Assembly: GCA_030710605.1 (NCBI GenBank)
Contig: CP092872.1
Location: forward strand, 10,733,096 to 10,797,095
Source of the DNA: Cordylochernes scorpioides
Lineage: Eukaryota; Arthropoda; Arachnida; Pseudoscorpiones; Chernetidae
Direction of reading: 5' to 3'
DNA length: 64,000 nt
Below, piece after piece: positions 10,853 through 21,594 of this stretch (its first letter is position 1; every line of letters begins with the position of its first letter). The notes beneath the pieces were generated by a model. It made no database searches and had not been told where the DNA came from. It saw only the letters and a program-made list of their open reading frames with translations. A program made the position numbers and the translations under genes.

Positions 10853-10895
10853 TTCTCAACGTTTCGACAAAAATCTTTTGTCTTCGTCAGGAGAA
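10853..10895 (-). ncRNA. Hammerhead-like motif in a Penelope-type repeat fragment
   Basis: Read on the minus strand: helix I arm TTCTC (10,895-10,891), core CTGACGA (10,890-10,884, matching CUGANGA), an extra A, helix II GACAAAA / TTTTGTC closed by loop GAT, then GAAA (10,865-10,862), C-G-T-T, and helix I arm GAGAA (10,857-10,853). The candidate cleavage triplet is GTT. Helix III would be only two base pairs, as in the dimer-active hammerheads of Penelope-like elements. The extra A after the core is non-standard, so activity is doubtful. Confidence 0.5.
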
Positions 10896-10929
10896 GTAAA
10901 TAAAAATAAAGCATTTGGTAAGGCGTTAA

Positions 10930-11535
10930 ATACATTTATTTATTTTTTTTAAAGAAGAAAAAGTAGGAAAAAGAGGCAATTTTGTTCACACTTGGTTATC
11001 TCGTGTGTGTATACAATAAAGGTCACTGTAATATCTTTCAGAGTTATTGTCTCAATCCTGATATACATGCTGAAAGGTACAACTTCCTTAAGTTTTGTCA
11101 ATGAGTGTATATTGGTTATCTCGTGTGTCTTCAATAAAGGTCACTGTAATATCTTTCAGAGTTATTGTTTGAATCCCGATATACATGCTAAAAGGTACAA
11201 CTTCCTTAAGTTTTGTCAATGAATGTATATTGGTTATCTCGTGTGTCTTCAATAAAGGTCACTGTAATATCTTTCAGAGTTATTGTCTGAATCTTGATAT
11301 ACACGCTAAAAGGTACAACTTCCTCAAGTTTTGTCAATGAGTGTATATTGGTTATCTCGTGTCTTCAATAAAGGTCAATGTAATATCTTTCAGAGTTATT
11401 GTCTGAATCTTGATATACACGCTAAAAGGTCCAACTTCCTTAAGTTTTGTCAATGAGTGTATATTGGTTATCTCGTGTGTATTCAATAAAGGTCACTGTA
11501 ATATCTTTCAGAGTTATTGTCTGAATCCCGTTGCT
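10930..11535 (-). mobile_element. Tc1-type MITE amplified as a ~118-bp tandem array
   Basis: About five units carry GGTTATCTCGTGTGT, TTCAATAAAGGTCACTGTAA, TCAGAGTTATTGTCTGAATC and ACTTCCTTAAGTTTTGTC, spaced about 118-120 bases from 10,993 to 11,466. They are inverted relative to the copies at 10,135. Frames on both strands in this array are repeat shadows. Confidence 0.8.
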
Positions 11536-11539
11536 AAAA

Positions 11540-12370
11540 AACTTCAACTGGCCGAGTGTCTATTTTTTATTTAAATAATAGTGTAGCGAAAATATCAGGT
11601 TTTTGTATATTTAAGATGTGAAAGTATTTATTGATAACATCACTACGACCAGTAAACAATTATTAACCAATTAACCAAACTATCTACAGCTAGAGAATAT
11701 CAAGCAAGCAAGCTAGGTAACTAAATGATGATTTAACAAATGTAAAATATTAAATCTGTATCAAATATTTTTGTTGAATAATTAAATTAAATAATAAATT
11801 ATAACTTCGCCACACAATATTGAGTATTTTATAAATCATAACATTTTCCACATATCAGTTTACCTCCTTAATATTTACTAGTCGATCCTGGCTAAATAAT
11901 ATTCTATATTTCCCATCAATACACCCTCAGTGCAATATAATTCCACCCCATATCTGTATTTCCCAAGTCACAACCCTCACTTTACACTCCACGTGTAAAA
12001 TATATTGACACATATGTAAATAACCTATCCAATTTACAGAATAAATATAGCAACACGGTCATTAACTGTCCCATAATGCCCTGCGTCCCGCCTAAAGGGA
12101 ACTATATGCAAATAAGATTTTATCATCACTTTATTCATAATCTATTTTTTCTTTAGCTCTAGAATAATTGATCGGTTGGTTGACGAGGTGTTTGAAGAAT
12201 ATTATGTATAGAATGTATTATGTTTAGTTCATATTTTTTATGAAGGAGTTATTGATGTCACCTTATATGCATATATGCTTATATATGCGCATATAAGTAT
12301 TATCACGCTGTATATTTTGGAACTTCTTTTTGGGAGAGGGAGGTTGGTGTAGGTGTGTTATTAACCATTG
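11540..12370. other. No gene seen; AT-rich spacer
   Basis: Contains CTTCAACTGGCCGAGTGTCT at about 11,550, a relic related to the Penelope-type fragment at 10,828. A near-palindromic TATGCATATATGC/GCGCATATAAG run lies near 12,270. No coding or RNA gene signal. Confidence 0.55.
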
Positions 12371-12375
12371 ATTTT

Positions 12376-12740
12376 CGACAGCTACGACCTGTGAGCAAAT
12401 CCCGTAACATAGGCAATTTCTATCTGAAAATAAAAGAAATTTAACGACCTCTTATTATTTCAAAGGGTCAATCTCATTACATAGTGTAAGTATTTAAACG
12501 GTGGTCTCTTTGTCACACTTTTAAGTGTAAAATTCGAGATGTGTTTGACACGTGTAGACATGTGGTCGACAGTCATGACCTGTGATTGTATCTCGCAAAA
12601 TGGGCAATTTTTATCTGAAAATAAAAGTAATAAACGAACTCTTATTATTGCAAAAGATCAATCTCATTAAAGAGTGTAAGTAACCAAACGGCGATCTCTC
12701 TGACACATTTGTATAAGTGCAGAATTCCAGCTGCTTTATA
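12376..12740. repeat. 192-bp direct duplication
   Basis: CGACAGCTACGACCTGTGAG at 12,376 and CGACAGTCATGACCTGTGAT at 12,568 start two copies that share ATCTGAAAATAAAAG and TCAATCTCATTA. The second copy runs across the left border of the large duplication (12,717). Confidence 0.75.
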
Positions 12741-12864
12741 CACATCTAGATATTTGGTGTACTTACAGTATAATGGCAGTCACTTACCATTTACCATGAT
12801 TATTATGTGCATACCTGGGATAAGTGCAATCATATTTTAACTAGTATTAATTATATTACTTCGC

Positions 12865-13460
12865 TAACTATACACTCATGGACAAAACTTAAGGAAGTTG
12901 TACCTTTTATCATGTATATCGGGATTCAGACAATAACTCTGAAAGATATTACAGTGACCTTTATTAAAGAAATACGAGATAACCAATATACACTCATGGA
13001 CAAAACTTAAGGAAGTTGTACCTTTTAACATGTATATCGGTATTCAGACAATGACTCTGAAAGATAAACTCATGGACAAAACTTAAGGAAGTTGTACCTT
13101 TTAGCATGTATATCGGGATTCAGACAATAACTCTGAAATATATTACAGTGACCTTTATTGAAGACACACGAGATAACCAATATACACTCATTGACAAAAC
13201 TCAAGGAAGTTGTACCGTTTAACATGTATATCGGTATTCAGACAATAACTCTGAAAGATACACTCATGGACAAAACTTAAGGAAGTTGTACTTTTTATCA
13301 TGTATATCGGGATTCAGACAATAACTCTGAAAGATATTACAGTGACCTTTATTGAAGACATACGAGATAACCAAGTGTGAACAAAATTGCTTCTGTCTTC
13401 TTAAAAAAAATCGACTGGCGTTATCAAAGACTCCAATTCCTTGAGTTTTGTCCGTAAGTG
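12865..13460 (+). mobile_element. Tc1-type MITE units, tandem and partly deleted
   Basis: Repeated TACACTCATGGACAAAACTT units run in plus orientation, ending near 13,460 in the inverted end TTTTGTCCGTAAGTGTATA. The matching B locus (44,590-44,925) holds only about two units, so copy number has changed since the split. Confidence 0.8.
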
Positions 13461-13526
13461 TATATACCCGTTCTATATGAATATATAACTCAAATTTCTG
13501 TTGTCCTTTTTTTATCAAACTAAGTT

Positions 13527-13725
13527 TCTGTTTTATTCCAGAAATATTTATTTTGAAAGGTTCTGTGTTTTATATCAACACAATGCACTCAATTTTAGAA
13601 AGCTGCTGTATTTGTCCAGAGGTCTAAGTTATTGGATATTTCGGAATGTTGCTCTCAAAAGAAGAAATGGTTTTAAAAAACTTAGATATTCTCATACAGA
13701 CTTTCTCCAACCGAATGTTATATAA
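13527..13725 (+). other. Unrecognised open frame conserved in both copies
   Basis: From AAGTTTCTG to the TAA at 13,723-13,725 the frame stays open here and in B (stop 45,179-45,181), with only about six substitutions. A splice-acceptor-like TCTGTTTTATTCCAG precedes most of it. The upstream part is frameshifted in B in a T-tract. Residues such as RNVALKRRNG and YSHTDFLQPNVI match no family I know. It may be an exon or, more likely, a repeat fragment. Confidence 0.15.
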
Positions 13726-14190
13726 CAACAACAATGGACTTTTATTAAAACATCTCATCTTACTGGTCCGAGAGTCCAAGAAATTGAAAATCCAACAATG
13801 GTACAATGTATTATAATGTAAACAGGCATTCCGCTATATGTAGTCTTGGTGGTGAAATATAACAAATACTTTATATGTCTTCGATTTGTCTTCTTTTTCA
13901 TTTTTAACAGTATTCTAGGTTTTCTGACGAACTATAGAACTGGTAGTATAAGTAGAAAAGTCTATCATTGGTAAAAAACTCAGAAGAAAGCTTGTAAATC
14001 CTCGACTCGTTACGGTGATAGACATGTGTGGCTGTTATTTTTTTGTTTTTTCCTTGAAGTCGAGAACAATATAGAATATAATCGGATCCCTTATATTTTG
14101 ATTATGATCACCACATAACACTCAAATTTCAAATAAACAACATTTCTTCCGATATTCCGAACCGTTTTAGGGAAAGATATAGCCAGAGTA

Positions 14191-14670
14191 ACAGACTATA
14201 GAACATTACAAAGAGAAATTCCCTACATAATCAGGACTGCAATAGATCAATCTCTGCAAAAGGATCACACAAGAATAATAAATTCAAGACTATACACCCA
14301 ATATAAAAACATCTGCTCAACTCCGTTACCGGAACACTATCTGTCCAGCGATTTCCCGCTCCGTGTCAAACGGTGTATTGCCGAACTGAGAATCCTCTCG
14401 TTGCTCTTCACTGATGATCGCCCCAGAATATTTAAAACAGACGGTTGGACATGCGAGATTTCCGGGACAAGAATGGAGCCGGGGCTACATCACCATATAC
14501 TCTCATGTATGGGGCTGAAAGACGAACGAGAAGTGCTCCTCAGTGAAATAGGCCTTGAGGGACTCTCTTTGTAGCTCCTGTTGAATGAGGTGGTGAGAAA
14601 CAGAGCTGGAGCGTTTGCGTTGTTCAAATTTTGGAAGACGGCTGAAGAGAAAAGGAAGCTAGATACATAA
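14191..14670 (+). pseudogene. LINE ORF2 C-terminal fragment with internal stop
   Basis: Open from the insertion point for 127 codons to a TAG at 14,572-14,574, then on to TAA at 14,668-14,670. It includes ELRILSLLF and a Cys-Cys-type tail WTCEISG...HHHILSC, similar in position to the zinc-knuckle-like C-terminus of many LINE ORF2 proteins. Reverse transcriptase is missing because of 5' truncation. The same family occurs at 28,816-29,724. Confidence 0.75.
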
Positions 14671-14857
14671 TTTAATTGATGTAAATAATTATATGTAAAT
14701 AATCTTTGTCAGGATTAGAATGACGATACCTGTATGGGACTATACCTACTGCATATAGGTTTCTCTCTGTATTCTTAGTTCTCTTCAATTACTCTGTAAA
14801 TTGGCGAATCCTGTATGGGACGAGAGGTCCTCAACAAAAGCTTTTGTTGTTGTTGTT
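14191..14857 (+). mobile_element. 5'-truncated LINE insertion, present only in copy A
   Basis: Flanked by perfect 15-bp target-site duplications GATATAGCCAGAGTA (14,176-14,190 and 14,858-14,872). It ends in a (GTT)n tail after a 3' UTR with CGAATCCTGTATGGGACGAG. Copy B has the empty site near 45,645. A 159-codon ORF2 C-terminus occupies the 5' part. Confidence 0.9.
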
Positions 14858-14872
14858 GATATAGCCAGAGTA

Positions 14873-15285
14873 TTCTATGTTGGGCAAAGATATTTTTCAT
14901 ATGAATTATAATATTGAGGAAAATATAAATTTTTTCAGTTATTAATCAAATGATTAGTGTTAAAGCACAATATATTTCGAATTATATTAATAAATTAGAG
15001 GCGAATGGTTCACACTTAAAGTTAGATATATCTTTAAGCATATGCTGGGAACTCTTTTATAAGAGGAAGGGAATAGAAAATTCAATTTTCTTCGATTAGC
15101 AAGTATTATACACGTATACACTTGTATACACTCATGGACAGGGAAATTAGAAAGGAAGTGTAGATTATTTTAGTCGCCTGTAGTATGCCTTTTTTGAGGA
15201 TACAGAGAAAATTTTGTTCATATTTTTCTTCCCATTGAATATAACAAAATATTTTTAAAACTTAATTCTGTTAAAGTTATGTGGC
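14873..15285. other. No gene seen; one MITE end
   Basis: Shared with copy B. A degraded Tc1-type MITE end (TACACTCATGGACAGG) sits at 15,128. Confidence 0.5.
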
Positions 15286-15410
15286 GCTGAGTTTGTTGTT
15301 GACACACATCAAATATGTTATAACACCTTGATAAAGGTTAGCGTTCAGTCAACTGAAATATTGGTAAAATAAATGATATTTTGATCCAATATATGCCTTT
15401 TTAATTAAAT
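15286..15410 (+). repeat. Penelope-type terminal repeat copy
   Basis: Contains TGGCGCTGAGTTTGTTGTTG, CTTGATAAAGGTTAGCGTTC, CAACTGAAATATTGGTAAAA and TATGCCTTTTTAATTAAAT. About 15 copies of this unit occur in the window. A hairpin followed by GAAA occupies the place of a hammerhead. Assignment to Penelope-like elements is inference; no protein was found. Confidence 0.7.
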
Positions 15411-15539
15411 ATTTGATTATATCGTGTGTCTTTGAGAAAGATCACTGTGTATCAAGTATCTTTCAGAGGTATTGTCTGAATTCCAATATACATTCTAAAA
15501 GGTACAACTTTCTTAAGGTTTGTCCATGATACTGGGGAA

Positions 15540-16520
15540 CCCTTTTCAAGATGAAAAGAGGATAGAAAAATCGATTTTCTCAAATAAGCATTCTCTAGTT
15601 TCTTCTGGAATAGGTTATATAATCAAATATGTAAAAAGGATACATTTGACATCTTGATACTTTCCCCAATTGGTAAGCCGATCAAATAAGGTATCAGACT
15701 CACTGTCTTACACAATAAGAGAACTCAGCCAAAATGACAGAATTGCGAGATGAAACAAATCCTATTAAATTTCTATATTTGTGTCTGCATGTACCCAAGT
15801 TAATTAATATAAAATAATTACATATATATATATATCAACTTGGTTGTATATTGAGATTCAGTTAATTTAATTGCATGGTCGCAATGTCTCCAATTAGTTC
15901 AACATGAAAGACAAATGAAATTAATTAGTTAATTAACGATAAAATATTAACAAGATACGGAGGAGGAGTCAATTTAATTAGTATATATATATATATAAGT
16001 CAATAGTTATTTACATATATGTGTGGATGGAGAGACATAATTTTAATTGGAGATTTTTGTTCCTTTATGTCGCGTTTAATTTATTGAAGTGCTTGAGGTT
16101 ATTGAGAGAGAGACCGAATGTATTATGGCAGATGTAAACCTAAGAACATATGCAAATATTCCTATCATCAACATATGAAGTGCCAGACCATTAAACATTC
16201 CAAATGACATAGGTATCTTTATCTATTACGGAGGTGGTTATTCATTGGATGTTGTATTAGATCAGATTGAGGCATTTCGTCGACAAATAGTTGGTTGGCT
16301 TTCAATCTGAATGATTACAAAGACCATCAATAGATGTCAATCGATGATTTGAACGATAAAGTTAGTCCTTTTTTTAAATCCCCAAAAATAATCTACCAAC
16401 AAAATTAAAACTCCTATTATGAACACTATTTGTGCTATCCAAAATAAAAATAATATCAGTGATTTTTGAAATAGAGAGCTGCATCACTTTTATTTTCTTT
16501 CAAACATTTCGATGTATTCC
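15540..16520. other. No gene seen; highly conserved between copies
   Basis: About 1 kb aligns to 46,540-47,510 with few differences. No frame of useful length exists on either strand. TA-rich microsatellites lie at 15,820 and 15,985. Confidence 0.5.
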
Positions 16521-16650
16521 TGTGACTGAAACATCTGGAATAATTTGAAATCAAAGATTAGTTTATATTTATTCTGAAAGATGGCGTAAGTCATCAGCAA
16601 CCTACAGTTGTACGATCAGGATATGCCCTTATTTTAATATGTATCCACCT
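16521..16650 (+). repeat. Relic of the hammerhead-element family (3' part)
   Basis: Shares TGGAATAATTTGAAATCAA, ATTTATTC, GATGGCG and CATCAGCAACC with the 3' half of the 17,779-18,153 element. The B equivalent is 47,525-47,635. Confidence 0.65.
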
Positions 16651-17477
16651 GATCCCATTACAATTTCACTTATTTACTAACTTTCCCTAATCAGTCAATG
16701 AAATTCTAGGTAAACTTAAGAATTTTACAGTAGGTATTCCAGTTAACTGATTGCAAGGTATTGCTGTTGCATTTGACGAACGCGTGCAACATTTCCAAGA
16801 TGTCTTGGCACGTTTTAAGCATTTTAAGAATTCCTATCTAATTTTATCTTGTCACTGTCACCCCGTTATTACATATTTACATGTAATACATATTGGAATT
16901 AGTTACCTATACCAAAGGTGTAGTTCGACCAACATCTAATTCTCTATTAGCCTACAAAATACGCTTTATGTCTCAGCATTTACCAGCATAGATGTCTCAG
17001 CATTTAGACGAATTCTTTAGCTCGCCTTTTTCAGACCGTTATAGATGTTATCAGTAATGATTACAAATATCTAAATATTGAGATACAGAGAATGAACAAT
17101 CACAAGATTCACAAGACTGGATATCTTAAGATTATCTTCTAAGTTTACACAAAATAATATTAAGACATGTCCACCACATCAAGACATTTAGAACATGCAA
17201 CAATTATATAAACGTTAGTACCAGTTTTCATCATCACCATAAGTACATTCAACTAAAAAAAAGGATACTTTGGACACAATCCAGAAAACACTATCAAGAT
17301 TAGGAAAATCACCAACTTGTGGAATGTTGATCTGAAGGAATATTATGGAAAATAGAAATATCACCCCCCATATTCCAATTATAACTTCATTTTTTACTAA
17401 TGTATAAAATTAGTGAACACTTAGAGAGCCAACTACTCATTATTTATACTTGTTCAGTTTACTCCTATATATATATA

Positions 17478-17696
17478 CAGTAGACTCTCCTATAACGCGA
17501 GTTTTTACCATGCGATAAAAAAATGGCGACAAATTTATTTATACAACGCGAATTTTCGTATAACGCGTTATAAAATAAAACAATTTACCCTAACAACATT
17601 CGCGTTATACAAGTTTTATTTCGTACAACGCGAATTCCTATAACGCGATTTCATACAACACGGAACACATTAATCGCGTTATAGGAGAGTTTACTG
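17478..17696. mobile_element. pogo/Tigger-type MITE, 219 bp, only in copy A
   Basis: Terminal inverted repeats start CAGTAGACTCTCCTATAACG and CAGTAAACTCTCCTATAACG, one mismatch over 23 bases. They are flanked by TA (17,476-17,477; 17,697-17,698). Copy B has the empty site near 48,440. The TIR style and TA duplication fit the pogo branch of Tc1/mariner. No coding sequence. Confidence 0.88.
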
Positions 17697-17778
17697 TATA
17701 TTAATTACAAATACCTCAATAATATATACTAATGACGTTATGTGGCGCTGAGTTTGTTGTTGACACACATTAATATGT

Positions 17779-18153
17779 AGAAAAATAGTACAAATGTGAT
17801 ATTGTACTGGATAAGGTGCATAAATTAAGAAAATATACAATATCCAATTTGTACTATTTTTCTAGATTATGTCGCGGTCTCACGCAAATCTGGCCTTAAC
17901 TACCTGTTTCATGATTTCTCAGGATATCTTGAATGACCAATTTTTTGGTCGGTAAGGCACAGCTTGCACCACGCTGATGAGGGCCAACAGCCCGAAACGC
18001 TTTGTGGTTAGCTTTTCTTGATTAATCAAGAATGGGTATTTGGCCAATTCTGGAATAATTAGAAATCAACGAGAATAGTTGATATTTATTCCGATAGATG
18101 ACGCAAGCCATCAACAAATTTCTGTTGCACGATAAGGAGATGTCTTTTTCTTA
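17779..18153 (+). mobile_element. Short hammerhead-bearing retroelement, copy A (375 bp)
   Basis: Flanked by 14-bp duplications ACACATTAATATGT (17,765-17,778 and 18,154-18,167). It opens with a foldback of about 29-base arms (AGAAAAATAGTACAAATGTG and its complement ending near 17,865), followed by the hammerhead region and a 3' part with GATTAATCAAG and GATGACGCAAGCCATCA. No protein is encoded, so it is non-autonomous. It may be a Penelope derivative, a SINE or a retrozyme monomer. Confidence 0.75.
17961..18013 (+). ncRNA. Hammerhead ribozyme relic (cleavage site lost)
   Basis: Same layout as the copy at 48,712: ACCACG, CTGATGA, a stem-loop of GGGC, CAACA, GCCC, then GAAA. The segment after GAAA reads CGCTTTGTGGT instead of CGCGTCCGTGGT: one base deleted and two C-to-T changes. 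This removes the GUC cleavage triplet and helix III pairing, so self-cleavage is not expected. Confidence 0.85.
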
Positions 18154-18414
18154 ACACATTAATATGTTATAACACCGTGATAAAGGTTGGCGTTCAGCCA
18201 ACTGAAATATTGGTAAAATAAATGATATTTTGATTTAATATATGCCTTTTTAATTAAATATATACTAATGTTAATTTAATTTTCATATAAAGGTGGAAAA
18301 TTATGGAATAATTTGAATCAAAGATTATTTGATATTTATTCCGACATATGTGCAAATTTTAGTTGCACGATCAGTAAATTCCTTTTCTTAAAGATGAACA
18401 AGTTATAAGCCTAC

Positions 18415-18720
18415 GATGCCTATGCCGAGCCCTGTAAGGGCTCCTAATCCAGGGATACATAATGAGCCGTGTTTGTATTCAATTTTAGGAGCGGCTGCAC
18501 ATGGCGTCTGTTCCTCATGTCAGAGGTAGCCATTTCTTTTGGAGCTAAGTCGGCCTGCCACTGAGTAGTGCTCCCAGTCTTAATGACAAAGGCAGATGCA
18601 TTCTACTTCACCCAGTCATGATGGCTGTCAAGTCTCAAGCTCTACAAGGTTGATACCCTAATATGAGTGAGTGGAGATAAGAAAGAAGACTATACATAAT
18701 ACAAAGACATTATACATAAC
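18415..18720 (+). repeat. LINE-like 3' UTR unit, unrecognised family
   Basis: A GC-richer unit with hairpin GAGCCCTGTAAGGGCTC and GGCCTGCCACTGAGTAGTGC, ending GGAGATAAGAAAGAAG. A related tail (ACAAGCTTGATACC, GAGATAAGAAA) occurs at 31,880 and 61,610. Its B partner is 49,150-49,440. No frame is conserved. Confidence 0.5.
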
Positions 18721-19440
18721 GGCGAATAATATTATAGCGAATTATATTGGTGTTTAATTTTTTTTTGCAAGTTTTTACTAACATTTGGGACAACCATGTA
18801 ATTATTAAAATATAACTGCTCTCATGAAATTTATAACCAGATGGATTTGTTTAAAACGTGACCAAAGAAATAGATCTGTCATATCAGAGAATTACATTAA
18901 TTTGAAGACATAAAAAATGTATAAACTAAGATAATACATTTATATCTGTGATATATTATGAAGATAGAATTGAACTATTGTTGTGGAAGATATTGTTTTA
19001 ATAAATATTGTATTATCAATGAGAACAAATTCAAATAGAGCAAGCTAATGGTATATCCTTTGGCGTTTAAAGTGAACCAGTATGAGTATCAGGTAAACAA
19101 ACATCAGGAGAATACACCAACATCTATCTTTTTCATTATTAAACACACATTCAGCTTTTATTTACATAAAATAAAAGAGAAAATTCTAAGAGAATCTGAT
19201 AATGTATGAACTAACCGAGTGTAAACCTATTATTTGATTTAAATAAATTGTTTGACAATAAAAATTCTTAGAATAAAATATGAAAATTTCTTCTTGAATC
19301 AATATAAAGCTATGTGAAGTAGTTTGTTACAATTTATCACTATAACTGGATTTTATTAAATAGCATATAAATTACATAACTTTGCTACTTTTGTTAAGTA
19401 AATATGCAAATAGGAGCATACCCTAACCTCTCAAATGATA
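18721..19440. other. No gene seen; AT-rich
   Basis: Includes a copy of the ACATAACGGCGAATAATAT repeat, also at 24,065, 49,465 and 54,897. Nothing else recognised. Confidence 0.5.
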
Positions 19441-19454
19441 ATTTTAGACGGCAG

Positions 19455-19472
19455 AGCGCCACCTAGCGGTGG
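19455..19472 (+). promoter_or_regulatory. CTCF-like motif
   Basis: AGCGCCACCTAGCGGTGG resembles the reverse complement of the CTCF core (TAGCGCCCCCTGGTGG) at most positions. The B copy (about 50,205) reads AGCGTCTTCTAGTGG and is degraded. Motif match only. Confidence 0.35.
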
Positions 19473-19719
19473 AATAAGTATCAAATAAGCCTTGATTGAG
19501 GCTTCTTCAATAAAATTGGCCATCCTATTTTCTTGATAAATCCAGAAAGATCAACCACGTATATTTGCATAATCCCGTTCGTGATATATTGTGATGAACT
19601 ATAATCGCCGATATATATCATAATTTTACTCTAGGAAGATATTCCAAGTAGAAAATTAGGATGTACAAACTTTAAAATGGCAACGATACTTTAAGGAAAT
19701 AACAAAACAAAAAGATACA

Positions 19720-19850
19720 AGAGAAGTAGAACGACATTTGAAAATTATCCCGCATGTGTTTCTTTTAAACGAAAAATCTAAATTTATTTTAAGGAGAAAT
19801 AACGATTATTTCTAACCTTAGGGATGAAGCCTGAAAGGTCAACATAGTTA
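19720..19850 (-). repeat. SINE tail fragment
   Basis: AACGACATTTGAAAATTATC, CCGCATGTGTTTCTTTTAAA and AACGATTATTTCTAACC match, inverted, the tail of the tRNA-headed repeat at 33,785-33,947. Copy A joins directly to hammerhead-family DNA at about 19,850, while B keeps about 760 extra bases here. Confidence 0.65.
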
Positions 19851-20273
19851 GGTTTTCTTGATTAATCAAGTAAGGATATTTGATCAATATTCTTCAATAA
19901 TTTACAATTTCAACGAGAATTGTTAATATTCATTCCGACAGATGGCGCTAATTATCATCAAACTTTAGTTTCATTATCAGTAGAAGATTTTACAATGAGG
20001 CAACTACTGCTAAACTAGAATGTTATCTAGCCAACATTGTGCCAGTACTGTAAGTGCAGCAAGGCCACAATAATAAAACCTCCAACAAAATCAGAAAGTA
20101 AATTCCATCCGTCATCTCTCTATTTTTACCCCCCGTCGTGGAAAACCTCCCAGAAGACAGCTGTCAACAGTCAGCTTTTTGAGGTCCATCGATTTCTCTT
20201 GCCACCAACGTTTTATATACCTCATGTGGATGAGGATTCCTTAGACTGATGGAACTTACAGCAAAATCATATA

Positions 20274-21083
20274 CAGTTAAACCTGTCTATAGTGCCCCCT
20301 CTTGGGATTCACCAAAATAGGGTGCTATAGAGAGGTGGTGCTATAGACAGGTCACTTTTAATGTTAAATGTTTACATATTTTAAAGTTTAAAATCTGGCA
20401 CTATAGAGAGGAAGGCGCTATTTAGAGGGGGCGCTATAGACAGGTTTAACTGTATATGTGAAATCCATTCCCGGAGATTTAATTTTCACAGGTACAGTTA
20501 AACCTGTCTATAGCGCCCCCCCTCTTGGGACTCACCAAAATAGAATGCTATAGAGAGGAGGTGCTATATGTCACTTTTAATGCAAAATGTTTATATTTTA
20601 TTGTTTAAAATCTGGCGCTATAGAGAGGAAGGCGCTATTTAGAGAGGCGCTATAGACAGGGTTAAAACTGTATATGTAAAATACATTGCCTGAGAATTAA
20701 TTTTTACAGATACAGTTAAACCTGTCTATAGCGCCCCCTCTTGGGACTCACCAAAATAGGGTGCTATAGACAGGTCACTTTTAATGTAAATCACATCGTA
20801 CTACGTATTTAAAATCGGGCGCTATAGAGAGGGAGACGCTATTTAGAGAGGGTGCTATAGAAAGGTTTAACTGTATCTGTAAAAATTAATTCTCAGGCAA
20901 TGTGTTTCACATATACAGTTAAACCTGTCTATAGCGCCCCCCTCTAAATAACGCCTTCCTCTCTATATCGCCTGATTTTAAACATTAAAATGTAAACATT
21001 TTACATTAAAAGACACCTGTCTATAGCACCCCTTCTCCATAGCACCCTATTTTGGTGAGTCCCAAGAGGGGTGCTATAGACTG
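20274..21083. mobile_element. Array of four pogo-type MITEs, only in copy A
   Basis: Units at 20,274-20,452, 20,495-20,670, 20,713-20,873 and 20,916-21,083. Each starts CAGTTAAACCTGTCTATAGC, ends in its complement, and is flanked by TA. Spacers of about 40 bases share CCGGAGATTTAATTTT-like sequence, so unit plus spacer was amplified. The fourth unit is inverted internally. Copy B keeps one 48-bp remnant (51,749-51,796). Confidence 0.88.
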
Positions 21084-21590
21084 TATCTTCAAATATCATC
21101 TATGCAGGCCCTTTACTTCAATGATAGAAGTTAATAAGAAGGAATTAAAGCTAACAGCAACGAATTTCTTTATTAGAATAAATCTTTATCAGAATAAAGA
21201 AACACATTGCGGTAAACCTTTGATTCCTTCTTCGAAATAATGTCTGACGAATACTTCTCTTGTAATATAATTAAATATAATATAAATTAGGTTTCCTGGG
21301 CCACGCCGCTCCAACAATGGGCACTTTACAAAGTAATACTTTTACTCTAGATAGGATGTCTAGGACCCTAGCAGGGCTGATTTAAACGGACTCGGCCGAG
21401 TAATGCCTAAAAATGGGCGGAGGCTGACTCGAGCGACCCAATGTTGTAACTCTCTTATTTCTCTTGTAATGATAAAGGCTATTAAATCAGAGGGCTTGGC
21501 TCATCAGTGGTTTATCGTTAGGTTCCCTAAACACCTCTAAGTTTCCTTCCATAGTAAATACAGGGTATATAAGAAAACCAATCCAATACA
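21084..21590. other. No gene seen; segment absent from copy B
   Basis: About 0.5 kb with no B counterpart; homology resumes near CCAATCCAATACAATAGTAG (21,578). Contains GC-richer GGACTCGGCCGAGTAATG. No frame is convincing. Confidence 0.5.
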
Positions 21591-21594
21591 ATAG

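Larger units (their letters stand above)
17735..18255 (+). repeat. Penelope-type repeat split by the hammerhead element
   Basis: The left part (17,735-17,778: GTGGCGCTGAGTTTGTTGTT) and right part (18,154-18,255: GATAAAGGTTGGCGTTCAGC to TATGCCTTTTTAATTAAAT) are contiguous in other copies. The 375-bp insert between them defines a nested insertion older than the A/B split. Confidence 0.85.

Noticed and set aside
16751-16939. 62-codon frame conserved at 47,744
   Set aside because: Conservation equals that of surrounding non-coding DNA. A faint look of gypsy RT (HFQDVLARFKHF) is too short to assign.
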